Shown here: piece after piece, positions 8,071 through 16,025 of the stretch
Layout of the letters: each line of letters opens with the position of its first letter
Numbering within the stretch: the first letter of the stretch is position 1
Assembly (NCBI GenBank): GCA_017428215.1
Contig: JAFRRH010000068.1
Coordinates: 54,420 to 118,419, forward strand
Source: Selenomonadaceae bacterium
GTDB lineage: Bacteria > Bacillota > Negativicutes > Selenomonadales > Selenomonadaceae
Direction: 5' to 3'
DNA: 64,000 bases
Position numbers and translations under genes: made by a program
The notes under the pieces: model-generated
Told to the model about the DNA's origin: nothing
What the model saw: the letters and a program-made list of their open reading frames with translations, nothing else
Databases searched by the model: none

Positions 8071-8162
8071 TGAAAAGATGAAACCGATAAAATACTCTCA
8101 AACTAAGCTAACACAAACGAAACCCCTCTAAACGGATTGCTACACCGTCGGAGGGGTTTTCG
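8071..8162 (+). ncRNA. tandem sRNA 1, antisense-like to a small membrane peptide mRNA
   Basis: The predicted start is about 7 nt after TAAATT (8059-8064). The RNA body includes CTAAGCTAACACAAACG and GATAAAATACTCTC. Its complement reads like the start of a peptide gene related to the one at 8490-8576: GTGTTAG of the SD region, then codons similar to M-F-E-S-I-L-S. It ends in the stem AACCCCTC/GAGGGGTT followed by TTTTCGTTTT. The best uninterrupted match to the neighbouring mRNA is 9 nt (ATTTTATCG), plus the 7-nt GTGTTAG. Confidence 0.6.
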
Positions 8163-8204
8163 TTTTGCCTTGACAAACAGTTAAATGTGTGATAAATTTT
8201 AAAT

Positions 8205-8297
8205 ACGATAAAATGAAATCTACAAGATGGTTTCGAACTAAGCTAACACAAACGAAAAACCCCGTGCAGAGTGATGAACTGTACGGGGTTTTCGTTT
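8205..8297 (+). ncRNA. tandem sRNA 2, best match to the neighbouring peptide mRNA
   Basis: The RNA body contains ATGGTTTCGAAC followed by CTAACAC. These are perfectly complementary to GTTCGAAACCAT (start codon G through codon 5) and GTGTTAG (SD region) of the mRNA transcribed from 8576 to 8490, in the right order with a 5-nt internal loop. Binding would cover the ribosome site. The terminator stem is AACCCCGTGCAG/CTGTACGGGGTT followed by TTTTCGTTTT. The promoter is TTGACA (8170) and TAAATT (8193). Confidence 0.7.
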
Positions 8298-8336
8298 TGC
8301 CTTGACAAACAGTTAAGCTTGTGATAAATTTTTTAC

Positions 8337-8432
8337 GTATCAATAAGCATACACATTCGCTAATAGAGCTTAGCATGATTAACACAAACGAAAAATCCCG
8401 CGTAGCTTGAGGAACTGCGCGGGGTTTTCGTT
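8337..8432 (+). ncRNA. tandem sRNA 3, antisense to an unseen peptide gene
   Basis: Promoter TTGACA (8302) and TAAATT (8325). The complement of the RNA body reads GTGTTAATC then ATG CTA AGC TCT ATT AGC GAA, i.e. an SD-proximal region and a peptide start M-L-S-S-I-S-E, unlike the neighbouring gene. This suggests a cognate target elsewhere in the genome, or one that has been lost. It ends with the stem AATCCCGCGTAG/CTGCGCGGGGTT and TTTTCGTTTT. Confidence 0.6.
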
Positions 8433-8489
8433 TTGCCATAACCGGTTGATGAAGCCGATTAGAGGGCGGGTAGGGGTTAATAACTCCTG

Positions 8490-8576
8490 CTACTTTTTGA
8501 AAAACCGATCGTAGAGATAACTGCCCAAAATCTTAGACAGCACATCCCAAACCAACGATAAAATGGTTTCGAACAT
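8490..8576 (-). CDS. 28-residue membrane peptide, candidate type I toxin
   Basis: It begins MFETILSLVWDVLSKILG and ends YDRFFKK. SD AGGAGGTG lies 6 nt before the ATG, and a near-consensus promoter lies upstream (8639-8667). The peptide is an amphipathic/hydrophobic helix with a basic tail and has the same length as the two peptides at 576 and 980. The three sRNA genes immediately to the right in coordinates below 8435 carry segments complementary to its SD and first codons, as expected for an RNA antitoxin repressing a toxic peptide. Toxicity is inferred from this arrangement only. Confidence 0.7.
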   Translation of the reverse strand: MFETILSLVWDVLSKILGSYLYDRFFKK

Positions 8577-8638
8577 TACTAACACCTCCTCTCGTTCGGT
8601 GTTCTGCCGTAGTGTTCGAGGAGTGTAGCATCGGCGAG

Positions 8639-8667
8639 ATTATATCAGAAAGTTTTCAGCTGTTCAA
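8639..8667 (-). promoter_or_regulatory. promoter of the 28-residue peptide
   Basis: Minus strand: TTGAAC (8662-8667), 17-nt spacer, TATAAT (8639-8644). The transcript would have a leader of about 55 nt. Confidence 0.75.
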
Positions 8668-8693
8668 TATTTTGTAAAGGCGGGCTTTTGCTG

Positions 8694-8722
8694 TTGACGC
8701 GGAAAAATTTTCTTGATAAAGT
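8694..8722 (+). promoter_or_regulatory. promoter of the GH25 gene
   Basis: TTGACG (8694-8699), 17-nt spacer, TAAAGT (8717-8722), divergent from the peptide promoter. Confidence 0.55.
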
Positions 8723-8751
8723 TAGCGAAGATTTTTTTGGGAGGGATTTAT

Positions 8752-9600
8752 ATGCGCGGAGTAGATGTTTCGATTTTTAACGAGAATATTGATTGGCAAG
8801 CTTTGAAGGCGGCAGGCATTGATTTTGCAATTTGTCGCACGGGCTATGGTCGCACGGACGCCGACGAAAGTTTTCAGGCGCAAGTGGAAGGAGCGCACAA
8901 AGCAGGGCTTATTTGCGGAGCTTATCATTATTCCTACGCACTCACGGTTGAAGCCGCCGCTCAAGAGGCGCAGTTTTGCAAGCAGATTATCGAACGGGCG
9001 GGCGTCCTGTTGGAGTTGCCTATTTGGTTCTACATGGAGGACAGCGACACTTATAAAAAACGTCACGGCTTTGAATTCTCGCGCCAAAATGTAACCGCCA
9101 TTTGCAAAGCTTTCCTCGACAATATCAAGCCGTTGAATTGCGGCGTTTACTCGTCGTATTCGTGGCTGGAGGAAATGATTGATTGGAAGTCGCTGGGCTG
9201 TGAAATTTGGTCGGCGCAGTGGGCTAAGGAAGATTCTTTCAAAGGGCGCATGTGGCAATACACTGACGCGCTTAAAATCGGCGGTCAAACTTTCAACGGA
9301 AATATTTTATACGAGGCTGGCGCACAAGCCGTTCTTGGACAGACGACGGAGCAACCTCAAGCCGCACCACAGACGACTAACGATTTGATTCACAGTATTT
9401 TAAGCTCGCACGCCAAAGACGAGCCGACTGCCGCACCTGCTCAACCGACGACGCCTAAACCTCAAGGAAATCCGTCTGCCGCCATTAACAGCATTTTGTC
9501 TAATATAAAACCACAAGCCGGCGCGACTAAGAGCACTACTGAACCGTCCGCTGATGACAAAATTCGTAGTATTTTAGCGAACGCTCGGAATAAAAAATAA
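8752..9600 (+). CDS. GH25 (lysozyme-type) domain protein, active-site Asp replaced
   Basis: 282 residues. Residues 1-200 match glycoside hydrolase family 25, which cuts the glycan strands of peptidoglycan: MRGVDVSIFNENIDW at the start, GAYHYSY, and the catalytic strand IWFYMEDSDTYK. Active relatives usually read D-x-E here (as in WFDMED); this protein has Y94 at the first Asp with E96 kept. Residues 205-282 are a Pro/Thr/Ala-rich tail with three short repeats of the type I-x-SIL. There is no signal peptide, so export or phage-like release is unclear. The start at 8752 follows GGGAGGG. Confidence 0.82.
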   Translation: MRGVDVSIFNENIDWQALKAAGIDFAICRTGYGRTDADESFQAQVEGAHKAGLICGAYHYSYALTVEAAAQEAQFCKQIIERAGVLLELPIWFYMEDSDTYKKRHGFEFSRQNVTAICKAFLDNIKPLNCGVYSSYSWLEEMIDWKSLGCEIWSAQWAKEDSFKGRMWQYTDALKIGGQTFNGNILYEAGAQAVLGQTTEQPQAAPQTTNDLIHSILSSHAKDEPTAAPAQPTTPKPQGNPSAAINSILSNIKPQAGATKSTTEPSADDKIRSILANARNKK

Positions 9601-9640
9601 TAATCCTGTAATGTTATTCGTCCTATGTTAATTTTATTGG

Positions 9641-9669
9641 TTGACAGAGAAATTTTAGGTGTCTATAAT
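9641..9669 (+). promoter_or_regulatory. promoter of the cold-shock gene
   Basis: TTGACA (9641-9646), 17-nt spacer, TATAAT (9664-9669): a perfect consensus pair, giving a leader of about 45 nt. Confidence 0.85.
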
Positions 9670-9719
9670 TAGACAGCTTGCGCACAAAGAGCGATCAAAT
9701 TATTTGGAGGTATTCAAAC

Positions 9720-9920
9720 ATGGCAGTTGGTAAGGTAAAGTGGTTTAGCGCGGAAAAAGGTTACGGATTCATTGCTCGCGAAGAGGGCGACGATGTTTTC
9801 GTACATTTCTCGGCCATTCAAAGTGACGGCTACAAAACTCTCGACGAAGGACAGTCCGTTTCGTTCGACATTATCGAGGGTGAACGCGGTCCGCAGGCGG
9901 CAAACGTTAAGAAACTTTAA
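9720..9920 (+). CDS. cold-shock domain protein
   Basis: 66 residues, [20 protein letters not shown], with both RNA-binding motifs: RNP1-like KGYGFI and RNP2-like DVFVHFSAI. Proteins of this family bind single-stranded RNA and DNA and melt mRNA structure in the cytoplasm. The length is normal for CspA-type proteins. The GGAGG before 9720 and the downstream promoter position select this start over an in-frame upstream one. It is a monocistronic unit with a perfect-consensus promoter and an intrinsic terminator, so expression is likely high. Confidence 0.95.
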   Translation: MAVGKVKWFSAEKGYGFIAREEGDDVFVHFSAIQSDGYKTLDEGQSVSFDIIEGERGPQAANVKKL

Positions 9921-9948
9921 GCGTTAAGAACCGCAAAATCTTATCTGT

Positions 9949-9998
9949 AAATGACTTGTTTCCGAAGGTCGATATGTCGGAGGCAAGTCATTTTCGTT
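9949..9998 (+). terminator. intrinsic terminator of the cold-shock gene
   Basis: AAATGACTTG pairs with CAAGTCATTT, with an inner TCCGA/TCGGA stem, followed by TTTCGTTT. Confidence 0.85.
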
Positions 9999-10012
9999 TA
10001 GGAGCTGATTAA

Positions 10013-10762
10013 ATGAAATTCGTATCGTGGAATGTTAACGGCTTGCGTGCGCGTCTTAAGAAAGATTTCATGCCCGCTTTTAAAAGTTTGGACGCGGATA
10101 TTTTTGCCGTGCAGGAAATTAAAATGCAGGCGGGCGAGGCTATCTTAGAACTTGACGGTTATAAACAGTTTTGGAATTACGGCGAACGTAAAGGATATTC
10201 TGGTACGGCGATTTTTTCACGCATTGAACCAAAAGAATTTACTTGCGGGATTGGCGTTGACGAATTCGACAGCGAGGGGCGCGTTATCACTCTCGACTTT
10301 GAAAAAATTTTTTTCGTCAATGTCTACGTCCCAAATTCGCACAATCTCGAATGGCTTGAACGTCGCATGAGTTGGGAAAATTATTTCCGTGAATATCTGC
10401 GCGGGCTTGATAAAATTAAACCCGTTGTTGTCTGCGGAGATTTTAACGTGGCGCATCAGCCGATAGATTTAAAAAATCCCGCGTCGAATCATCACAACGC
10501 AGGATTCAGCGACGAGGAGCGCGGCAAGTTTACTGAACTTTTAAACGCTGGCTTCGTCGATATTTTCCGCCGCCGCAATCCCGATTTAACGGGGGCTTAC
10601 ACGTGGTGGAGCTATTTAAGAAAGGCTCGCCTCACGAACGCGGGCTGGCGCATTGATTATTTTTTAATCTCGGAACGATTAATTGATAAAATTGTAGACG
10701 CCACGATTGAGAGCAAAATTTTTGGCAGTGACCATTGCCCTATAACTTTAATCACCAGTTAA
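10013..10762 (+). CDS. xth: exodeoxyribonuclease III
   Basis: 249 residues, MKFVSWNVNGLRARL, with the exonuclease III family motifs: WNVNG (metal-binding Asn), VQEIKMQ (catalytic Glu), CGDFNVAHQPIDL (catalytic Asp and Asn) and the C-terminal GSDHCPI (catalytic Asp-His). It is an AP endonuclease and 3'-5' exonuclease of base-excision repair, of normal family length. The ATG follows AGGAGCTGATTAA. The 3' end overlaps the convergent lonC gene by 15 bp. Confidence 0.94.
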   Translation: MKFVSWNVNGLRARLKKDFMPAFKSLDADIFAVQEIKMQAGEAILELDGYKQFWNYGERKGYSGTAIFSRIEPKEFTCGIGVDEFDSEGRVITLDFEKIFFVNVYVPNSHNLEWLERRMSWENYFREYLRGLDKIKPVVVCGDFNVAHQPIDLKNPASNHHNAGFSDEERGKFTELLNAGFVDIFRRRNPDLTGAYTWWSYLRKARLTNAGWRIDYFLISERLIDKIVDATIESKIFGSDHCPITLITS

Positions 10763-12769
10763 CATAGCTAATTCCTCTGCTGTTACCTTAGTAGAGGAAA
10801 TATTTTTTATCTGCTCGTCTTTAGTCAAGGAAACTTTTTGCTCGCCTGCAAATTCAATCGGCTCGGCGAAAATTTTTTTAAACGCCTCCTCTGCCGTATC
10901 GACAGCAAAAATTTTTAAGCCTAAGTGTCCCTTTGGAATGTCTTTAGCATTTTCTTTAGGTATAACCAAAGTTTTAATGCCCGCCTGCTTTGCGCCATAA
11001 GCTTTCTCGAATACGCCGCCAACAGGTCGAACTTTACCTTGCAAAGAAATTTCTCCGGTAACTGCCACGTCTTGACGGATTTTTTTACCAGTAACCGCAC
11101 TAACCAAAGCCGCAAGAATCGCAGTGCCCGCGCTCGGTCCGTCAATGTTACCGCCGCCGATAACGTTTATGTGAACGTCAAAGTCGTGAATATCTTTACC
11201 CGTGACTTTACGCAAAACACTCGCAGCATTAAAAACGGAATCTTTAGCCATGCTACCTGCCGTCTCGTTGAAACGAATTGTGCCTTTGCCTTTCTCCGCG
11301 TCAAAGACAACTGCCTCAATCTCGATAACGGAACCGATAAAGCCGCTGACACCCAATCCAAAAATATGCCCGACGGTCGCCTTGCTTGAGGATTTTTTAG
11401 TGACGTATTGATAGAGGCGACTGACTTGTGCGACTTCGTAGACGTCTTGTTTAGAAATTTTAATAGGGCGGTCGATGTGCAAAACTTTATCTTCTGCGCG
11501 GTCAAGGGCTAAGCTGTAAGCGTCGGCAAGAATATTAATCGCCTTGCGCCCTTCAATCGTGTACTCGCTGATTGTCTCGGCTAATCCGTTCTCCAGTTCG
11601 ACGTTGAGTTTCTGCGCGGCGTTTTGGACAATCTCGACGATATGCGCGGGTGTCAACGGCTCAAAATAAATTTCAGCACAGCGCGAACGTAACGCGGGAT
11701 TAAGTGACGAAGCGTCGCGAGTTGTCGCACCAATTAAAACAAAATCGGCGGGCGCACCGTTCTCAAACAGCATTTTAACATACGGCGGAACTTTTTCGTT
11801 CGTCGGGTCGTAGTAGCTTGATTCAAAAAAGGCGCGTTTATCTTCCAAAACTTTAAGCAATTTATTCTGGAGCATAATATCCATTTCGCCGATTTCGTCG
11901 ATAAATAAAATGCCGCCGTGCGCGTCCGTGACAAGTCCAGGCTTTGGTTCGGGAATGCCGCTGTCAGCAAGTTGACGTTGTGCACCTTGATAAATCGGGT
12001 CGTGAACGGAGCCAATTAGAGGATTTGTCACGTCGCGAGGATCCCAGCGTAAAGTTGTGCCGTCCGTTTCTATAAAAGGCGCGTCTTCATTAAAAGGACT
12101 AAGTTCCGTACCGCGCACCGCTTCTAAAACTAATCTTGCCGCCGTTGTTTTGCCGACGCCGGGCGGTCCGTATAAAATTAAATGTTGCGGATAAGGCGAC
12201 GCCAACTTTGAACGCAAAGATTTAACCGCCCGCTCTTGTCCAACAATTTCTTCTAAAGATTGCGGGCGCAAAAGTTCCATAACCGACTGCGTGAGGTGAA
12301 TTTCTTCCAGCTGTTGAAGTTCCTCGCGCTTTTGTTTATCGTGCGGTGTTTCCGCTTTTGGATCTTCCTCGCGCAAAACTTGCATACGAATATCCTTGAC
12401 GTAATCTTGATGTTCCTTTTCCATTTTTTCGTTAATCTTGCGCTCGATTTTGTCCTCAATCTGCCGACGCGCCATAATGTCTGCTATCATCTCTGAAATC
12501 AGAAGAACTTGCCCGCGAATTTCTGATTTTTTAGGCGGCGGTGATAGCGTTGGATTTTCCTCTAAAATTCGGCGCAATGCCAGAACTCTTTCGGCGGGGT
12601 CGTGCGAACGCATATAACGGAGCGCGTCCATTTTGCCCGCCTGCAAAACCAATCTATCAGAACCCATTATATCAACGAGAATTCCATAGAGTGAGGAAAT
12701 TTCTCGGTCAAGTTCAGTTTCCTGTCGCGATTGCGGAGCCTCTTTCTTGCCAAAAAATTTTTTGAACAT
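10748..12769 (-). CDS. lonC: Lon-family ATP-dependent protease (LonC/spore type)
   Basis: 673 residues. A helical N-terminal region (1-160) is followed by an AAA+ domain with Walker A GPPGVGKTT (201-209) and Walker B GGILFIDEIGEMD (285-297), then an S16 protease domain with the catalytic Ser546 in GPSAG and Lys589 in GGVFEKAYGAKQAG. It lacks the long LonA substrate-binding N-domain. The overall form fits the Lon branch widespread in spore-forming Firmicutes and Negativicutes. It degrades unfolded or regulatory proteins; the substrates are unknown. It sits 2 nt after rplI on the same strand, a common pairing in this group. Confidence 0.88.
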   Translation of the reverse strand: MFKKFFGKKEAPQSRQETELDREISSLYGILVDIMGSDRLVLQAGKMDALRYMRSHDPAERVLALRRILEENPTLSPPPKKSEIRGQVLLISEMIADIMARRQIEDKIERKINEKMEKEHQDYVKDIRMQVLREEDPKAETPHDKQKREELQQLEEIHLTQSVMELLRPQSLEEIVGQERAVKSLRSKLASPYPQHLILYGPPGVGKTTAARLVLEAVRGTELSPFNEDAPFIETDGTTLRWDPRDVTNPLIGSVHDPIYQGAQRQLADSGIPEPKPGLVTDAHGGILFIDEIGEMDIMLQNKLLKVLEDKRAFFESSYYDPTNEKVPPYVKMLFENGAPADFVLIGATTRDASSLNPALRSRCAEIYFEPLTPAHIVEIVQNAAQKLNVELENGLAETISEYTIEGRKAINILADAYSLALDRAEDKVLHIDRPIKISKQDVYEVAQVSRLYQYVTKKSSSKATVGHIFGLGVSGFIGSVIEIEAVVFDAEKGKGTIRFNETAGSMAKDSVFNAASVLRKVTGKDIHDFDVHINVIGGGNIDGPSAGTAILAALVSAVTGKKIRQDVAVTGEISLQGKVRPVGGVFEKAYGAKQAGIKTLVIPKENAKDIPKGHLGLKIFAVDTAEEAFKKIFAEPIEFAGEQKVSLTKDEQIKNISSTKVTAEELAMLTGD

Positions 12770-12771
12770 GA

Positions 12772-13218
12772 TTAACCTTCGACGACTTCAATTTTAATTT
12801 TAGTAGTAACTTCGGGGTGGAGTTTGATAACTGCGTCATAAACGCCCGCGCCCGTCACGTCGCCTTGAATGGAAATTTTGCGCTTGTCAACGTTGAGCGA
12901 ATGATTTTCCTTGAGAGCTTTGGCAACGTCATTGCCACCGACGGAGCCGAAAAGTTTACCGTCCTTGCCAATACGCACGGGGATTTTCACGGAAATTTTT
13001 TCTAATTGTGCGCCCAAAAGTTTTGCCTCGTCAGCCTCTTGTTGAGCTTTACGGGCTTTATTTTCCGCATTGACTTTTGCAGAATTTAAATTCGCCGCAT
13101 TTGCTTCGACAGCCAATTTACGCGGCAAAAGATAATTGCGCCCGTAGCCGTCCGAAACTTCGACGACTTCGCCTTTTGCGCCAACTTTTTTAACGTCTTC
13201 TTTCAATATAACTTTCAT
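12772..13218 (-). CDS. rplI: 50S ribosomal protein L9
   Basis: 148 residues starting MKVILKEDVKKVGAKGEVVE, with the L9 signature GYGRNYLLPRKLA. The N-terminal domain binds 23S rRNA at the base of the L1 stalk; a long connecting helix (rich in A, K, E, about residues 42-76) leads to the C-terminal domain. AAGGAGG before the ATG at 13218 selects this start over a longer in-frame reading that would include intergenic sequence. It is followed directly by lonC. Confidence 0.96.
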   Translation of the reverse strand: MKVILKEDVKKVGAKGEVVEVSDGYGRNYLLPRKLAVEANAANLNSAKVNAENKARKAQQEADEAKLLGAQLEKISVKIPVRIGKDGKLFGSVGGNDVAKALKENHSLNVDKRKISIQGDVTGAGVYDAVIKLHPEVTTKIKIEVVEG

Positions 13219-13288
13219 GTTTGTAGCCTCCTTAATTGCACTTGTGGCATTTATAACACAAGCGAATAATTTTGACAACTCATTGCGT

Positions 13289-14584
13289 TTAAGTCTTGAG
13301 CTTGCCAACAAGTTCACGAATATTTTTCAAGCCGCAACTGCGCAAATATTTTTCCAAGTCGTCAGCGATTTGCATAGTGATTGACGGTTCCGCAAAGTTC
13401 GCCGTGCCAATCGCTATTGCGGACGCCCCCGCCAAGAAAAATTCTGCCGCGTCTTCAGCTGAACGAATGCCGCCCATTCCGATTATCGGGACTTTAACGG
13501 CATTAGCAACTTGCCAAACCATACGCAACGCAACAGGTTTAATCGCGCCGCCAGAAAGCCCGCCCGTGATATTTCCGAGCGTCGGTCGCCACGTGTGAAT
13601 ATTTATTTCCATGCCCATTAGCGTATTTATTAACGACAGACAATCTGCGCCCGCCGATTCACAAGCACGCGCAATTTTTGTTATGTCGGTGACGTTCGGG
13701 CTAAGCTTGACGATAATTGGCTTGCGCGTATTTTTTTTAGCCACTTGAGTGACTTTAGCCGCCTGTCGTTCGTCGGTGCCGAAAATTATTCCGCCGTCTT
13801 TGACATTCGGGCAAGAAATATTTAGTTCAATCGCCGCGATGCCGTCAACGTCCAAAAGTTTTGCGAGCTTGCCATAATCTTCGACGCTTGAGCCGCTAAC
13901 GTTTACAATGACATTCATTTTATTTTTAATGCGCGGCAAAATCATTGTTAAAAATTTTTCGACGCCGGGATTTTCCAAGCCAATACAATTCAGCATGCCG
14001 GAAGGCGTTTCAGTGATTCGCACTCCGTCATTGCCTCTGCGCGGCTTGAGAGTAATACATTTTACCATGACGCCGCCGAGCCGATTTAAGTCAACGAAGC
14101 TTTCAAATTCCTCTCCGAAACCGAACGTCCCTGACGCAGCAAAAATCGGAGTATTGAGTTTCATACCGCACAATTCGGTTTGCAAAATATTTTTTTTATC
14201 ATTAAACCTGCGCGGCGCAAAATTTTTTCCATAGCGGGCGTCAATCCATTGCACGAGGTCAAAAAGATTTTTCAAACATTGCTTAGCCTCGTCTGCAGAA
14301 AATTCCTGTTCGTTATGAATTGCCGCGTTGCCCGCCTTCCTGCAGTAATGGAGTTTATCCGCTAAATTTTTATCTAAGCCGGCGTTCTCAATCATGTCGA
14401 ACAGATTATCGGACGGAATTTTATTTTCTGCCGCATAAAGCCATTTAATCGCCGCGTCGAGAGCCGTCCGCACTAGCTTAACGCAAGAGTCGTAGGAACT
14501 TTGAAAAGCCTTTTCCGCGTCAATGCAATCTTTAGAAAATGAGCGATATTCGGGCTTGTCGTTGAGAAAAGAAAAATTATTCAC
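13289..14584 (-). CDS. pyrD: dihydroorotate dehydrogenase catalytic subunit with N-terminal DUF4145/HEPN-like domain
   Basis: 431 residues from a GTG start that follows GGAGGTGA and overlaps the pyrK stop by 8 bp. Residues ~135-431 are a class 1B dihydroorotate dehydrogenase: [18 protein letters not shown], and the catalytic cysteine in NISCPNVK. It oxidises dihydroorotate to orotate and passes electrons through PyrK to NAD+. Residues ~1-118 are extra: an all-helical segment with [10 protein letters not shown], the pattern of DUF4145/HEPN-like domains usually found in restriction or defence proteins. Typical PyrD is about 300 residues, so this is a fusion. There is no stop between the parts. 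Confidence 0.9.
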   Translation of the reverse strand: MNNFSFLNDKPEYRSFSKDCIDAEKAFQSSYDSCVKLVRTALDAAIKWLYAAENKIPSDNLFDMIENAGLDKNLADKLHYCRKAGNAAIHNEQEFSADEAKQCLKNLFDLVQWIDARYGKNFAPRRFNDKKNILQTELCGMKLNTPIFAASGTFGFGEEFESFVDLNRLGGVMVKCITLKPRRGNDGVRITETPSGMLNCIGLENPGVEKFLTMILPRIKNKMNVIVNVSGSSVEDYGKLAKLLDVDGIAAIELNISCPNVKDGGIIFGTDERQAAKVTQVAKKNTRKPIIVKLSPNVTDITKIARACESAGADCLSLINTLMGMEINIHTWRPTLGNITGGLSGGAIKPVALRMVWQVANAVKVPIIGMGGIRSAEDAAEFFLAGASAIAIGTANFAEPSITMQIADDLEKYLRSCGLKNIRELVGKLKT

Positions 14585-15332
14585 GCGGCTCACCTCCAAA
14601 AACTTTTCGGGCGTCGAAAATGGGACCGTCCTTGCAAACTTTTTTTCTGCCATCGGCGGTATCAATCGAACAGCTCAAGCACGCCCCCAATCCGCAAGCC
14701 ATGCGCTTTTCAAAGGAGACCTCGCACGGAATATTTTTTTCCATAGCGAATTTAGCGACGCCGCGCATCATAATTTCGGGACCGCAAGTCAAAATCGCCG
14801 AATAATTTTCCGCAGATAAAACTTCGGGTAGTAAATCAATCACGAAACCTTTTTTAGCGTAGGAGCCGTCGTCCGTTGTGATAAAAATTTTCCCGACATG
14901 CGGACGAAATTCCTCTTGCCAAAAGATTACTTCGTCGCGTGTTCTGCCGCCGATTAAAACATCAGCAGAAAATTGTTCCGCCGCGCAGAGCAGAGGAGCC
15001 AATCCCATGCCGCCGCCGACCAATAAAATTTTCCCGTCGTAAGTTGAAAAGCCGTTGCCGAGTGCGCCTAAAATATTTAAGCTTTCACCCGTCCGCCGCG
15101 CAGATAATTTTTCGGTTCCGCGTCCGACTGCACGATAAAAAATTTTAATTTTGCCGCCAGCCGTTGACGCTATGCCTAGCGGTCGTCGTAAAGTAAATTC
15201 GTCCGAAATTTTTACTTGAACAAATTGCCCCGCCCGCGAAATTTTTGCAAGCTCTGGCGCGTCAAGCGTTAATCGGAAAATTTTTTCGGCAACTTCCTCG
15301 TTCGATAAAATTTTTGTGTTAAAAGTGTTCAT
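14577..15332 (-). CDS. pyrK: dihydroorotate dehydrogenase electron-transfer subunit
   Basis: 251 residues with an FAD-binding ferredoxin-reductase fold (RRPLGIA for flavin binding, [13 protein letters not shown] for NAD binding) and a 2Fe-2S site near the C-terminus, [21 protein letters not shown]. It couples PyrD to NAD+ in the cytosolic heterotetramer used by Gram-positive bacteria for pyrimidine synthesis. It is translationally coupled to pyrD by an 8-bp overlap. The remaining pyr genes are not in the window. Confidence 0.94.
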   Translation of the reverse strand: MNTFNTKILSNEEVAEKIFRLTLDAPELAKISRAGQFVQVKISDEFTLRRPLGIASTAGGKIKIFYRAVGRGTEKLSARRTGESLNILGALGNGFSTYDGKILLVGGGMGLAPLLCAAEQFSADVLIGGRTRDEVIFWQEEFRPHVGKIFITTDDGSYAKKGFVIDLLPEVLSAENYSAILTCGPEIMMRGVAKFAMEKNIPCEVSFEKRMACGLGACLSCSIDTADGRKKVCKDGPIFDARKVFGGEPRE

Positions 15333-15465
15333 AAAAATTTCTCCTTTTGTCGATTGCTTGAATTTTCCACGCGAAGCTTAAATATCCTTTCAAAATTTTA
15401 TTGCTTGACGGTCAACGGCAAAAAATATAAACTGCACCAAGTTAAAAATTAAGGAGGAAAATTTT

Positions 15466-16023
15466 ATGCAAGTAACTAAAACAGCTCTCGAAGGCGTATT
15501 GATTTTGGAGCCGAAAGTTTTTGGCGACGCTCGCGGTTGGTTTATGGAGACGTGGTCGGCTCGCAAATTTGAGGCGGCGGGTTTGAACTTTAATTTTGTG
15601 CAGGACAATCAATCTTATTCGGCGCAAAAGGGAACTCTGCGCGGCTTGCACTATCAGACGGCTCCTTTTGCTCAAGCTAAGCTCGTCCGTTGCACACGCG
15701 GTAAACTTTTGGACGTGGCAGTTGATATTCGCGAAGGCTCGGAAACTTTTGCAAAGTGGGTTGCCGTCGAACTCACCGCCGATAATAAAAAGCAGTTGTT
15801 GATTCCTCGCGGATTTGCACATGGATTCTTGACGCTAACTGATGATGTGGAGATTCAGTATAAGGCGGATAATTTTTACGCTCCGAATTGCGACGGGAAT
15901 ATTCGTTGGGACGATTCGGAAATTAATATTGATTGGCCGTTTGCACCGACGATTTTAGCTGATAAAGACGCCAAAGCTCCGACACTTAAAGAACGTTTGG
16001 AGCGCGGCGAATTAAAATTTTAA
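15466..16023 (+). CDS. rfbC: dTDP-4-dehydrorhamnose 3,5-epimerase
   Basis: 185 residues with RmlC/RfbC motifs: FGDARGWFMETWS, QDNQSYSAQKGTLRGLHYQ (the catalytic His in GLHYQ) and IPRGFAHGFLTL. It makes dTDP-4-dehydro-L-rhamnose for surface polysaccharide. The other rml genes are not adjacent. AAGGAGG precedes the ATG, and TTGACG-N17-TAAACT around 15406-15434 is a plausible promoter. addA starts 2 nt after its stop, an unusual functional pairing that suggests only shared transcription. Confidence 0.93.
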   Translation: MQVTKTALEGVLILEPKVFGDARGWFMETWSARKFEAAGLNFNFVQDNQSYSAQKGTLRGLHYQTAPFAQAKLVRCTRGKLLDVAVDIREGSETFAKWVAVELTADNKKQLLIPRGFAHGFLTLTDDVEIQYKADNFYAPNCDGNIRWDDSEINIDWPFAPTILADKDAKAPTLKERLERGELKF

Positions 16024-16025
16024 TC

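Larger units (their letters stand above)
8036..8435 (+). repeat. three tandem sRNA transcription units, period about 133 bp
   Basis: TTGACA boxes at 8036, 8170 and 8302 each have the same-length 17-nt spacer (AACAGTTAA then A/G, GTGA at the end) and TAAATT at 8059, 8193 and 8325. Each unit ends in its own GC-rich hairpin with TTTTCGTTTTGCC. The inner 80 nt diverge except for a shared AACACAAACGAAA just before the terminator. Promoters and terminators are conserved while the RNA body varies, as in a family of independently transcribed regulatory RNAs. Confidence 0.8.

Noticed and set aside
8140..8439. 99-codon minus-strand ORF with repeated KFITSLTVCQGKTKTP segments
   Set aside because: It runs through three promoter-terminator units on the other strand; the repeats come from the conserved promoter and terminator DNA, and it has no SD.
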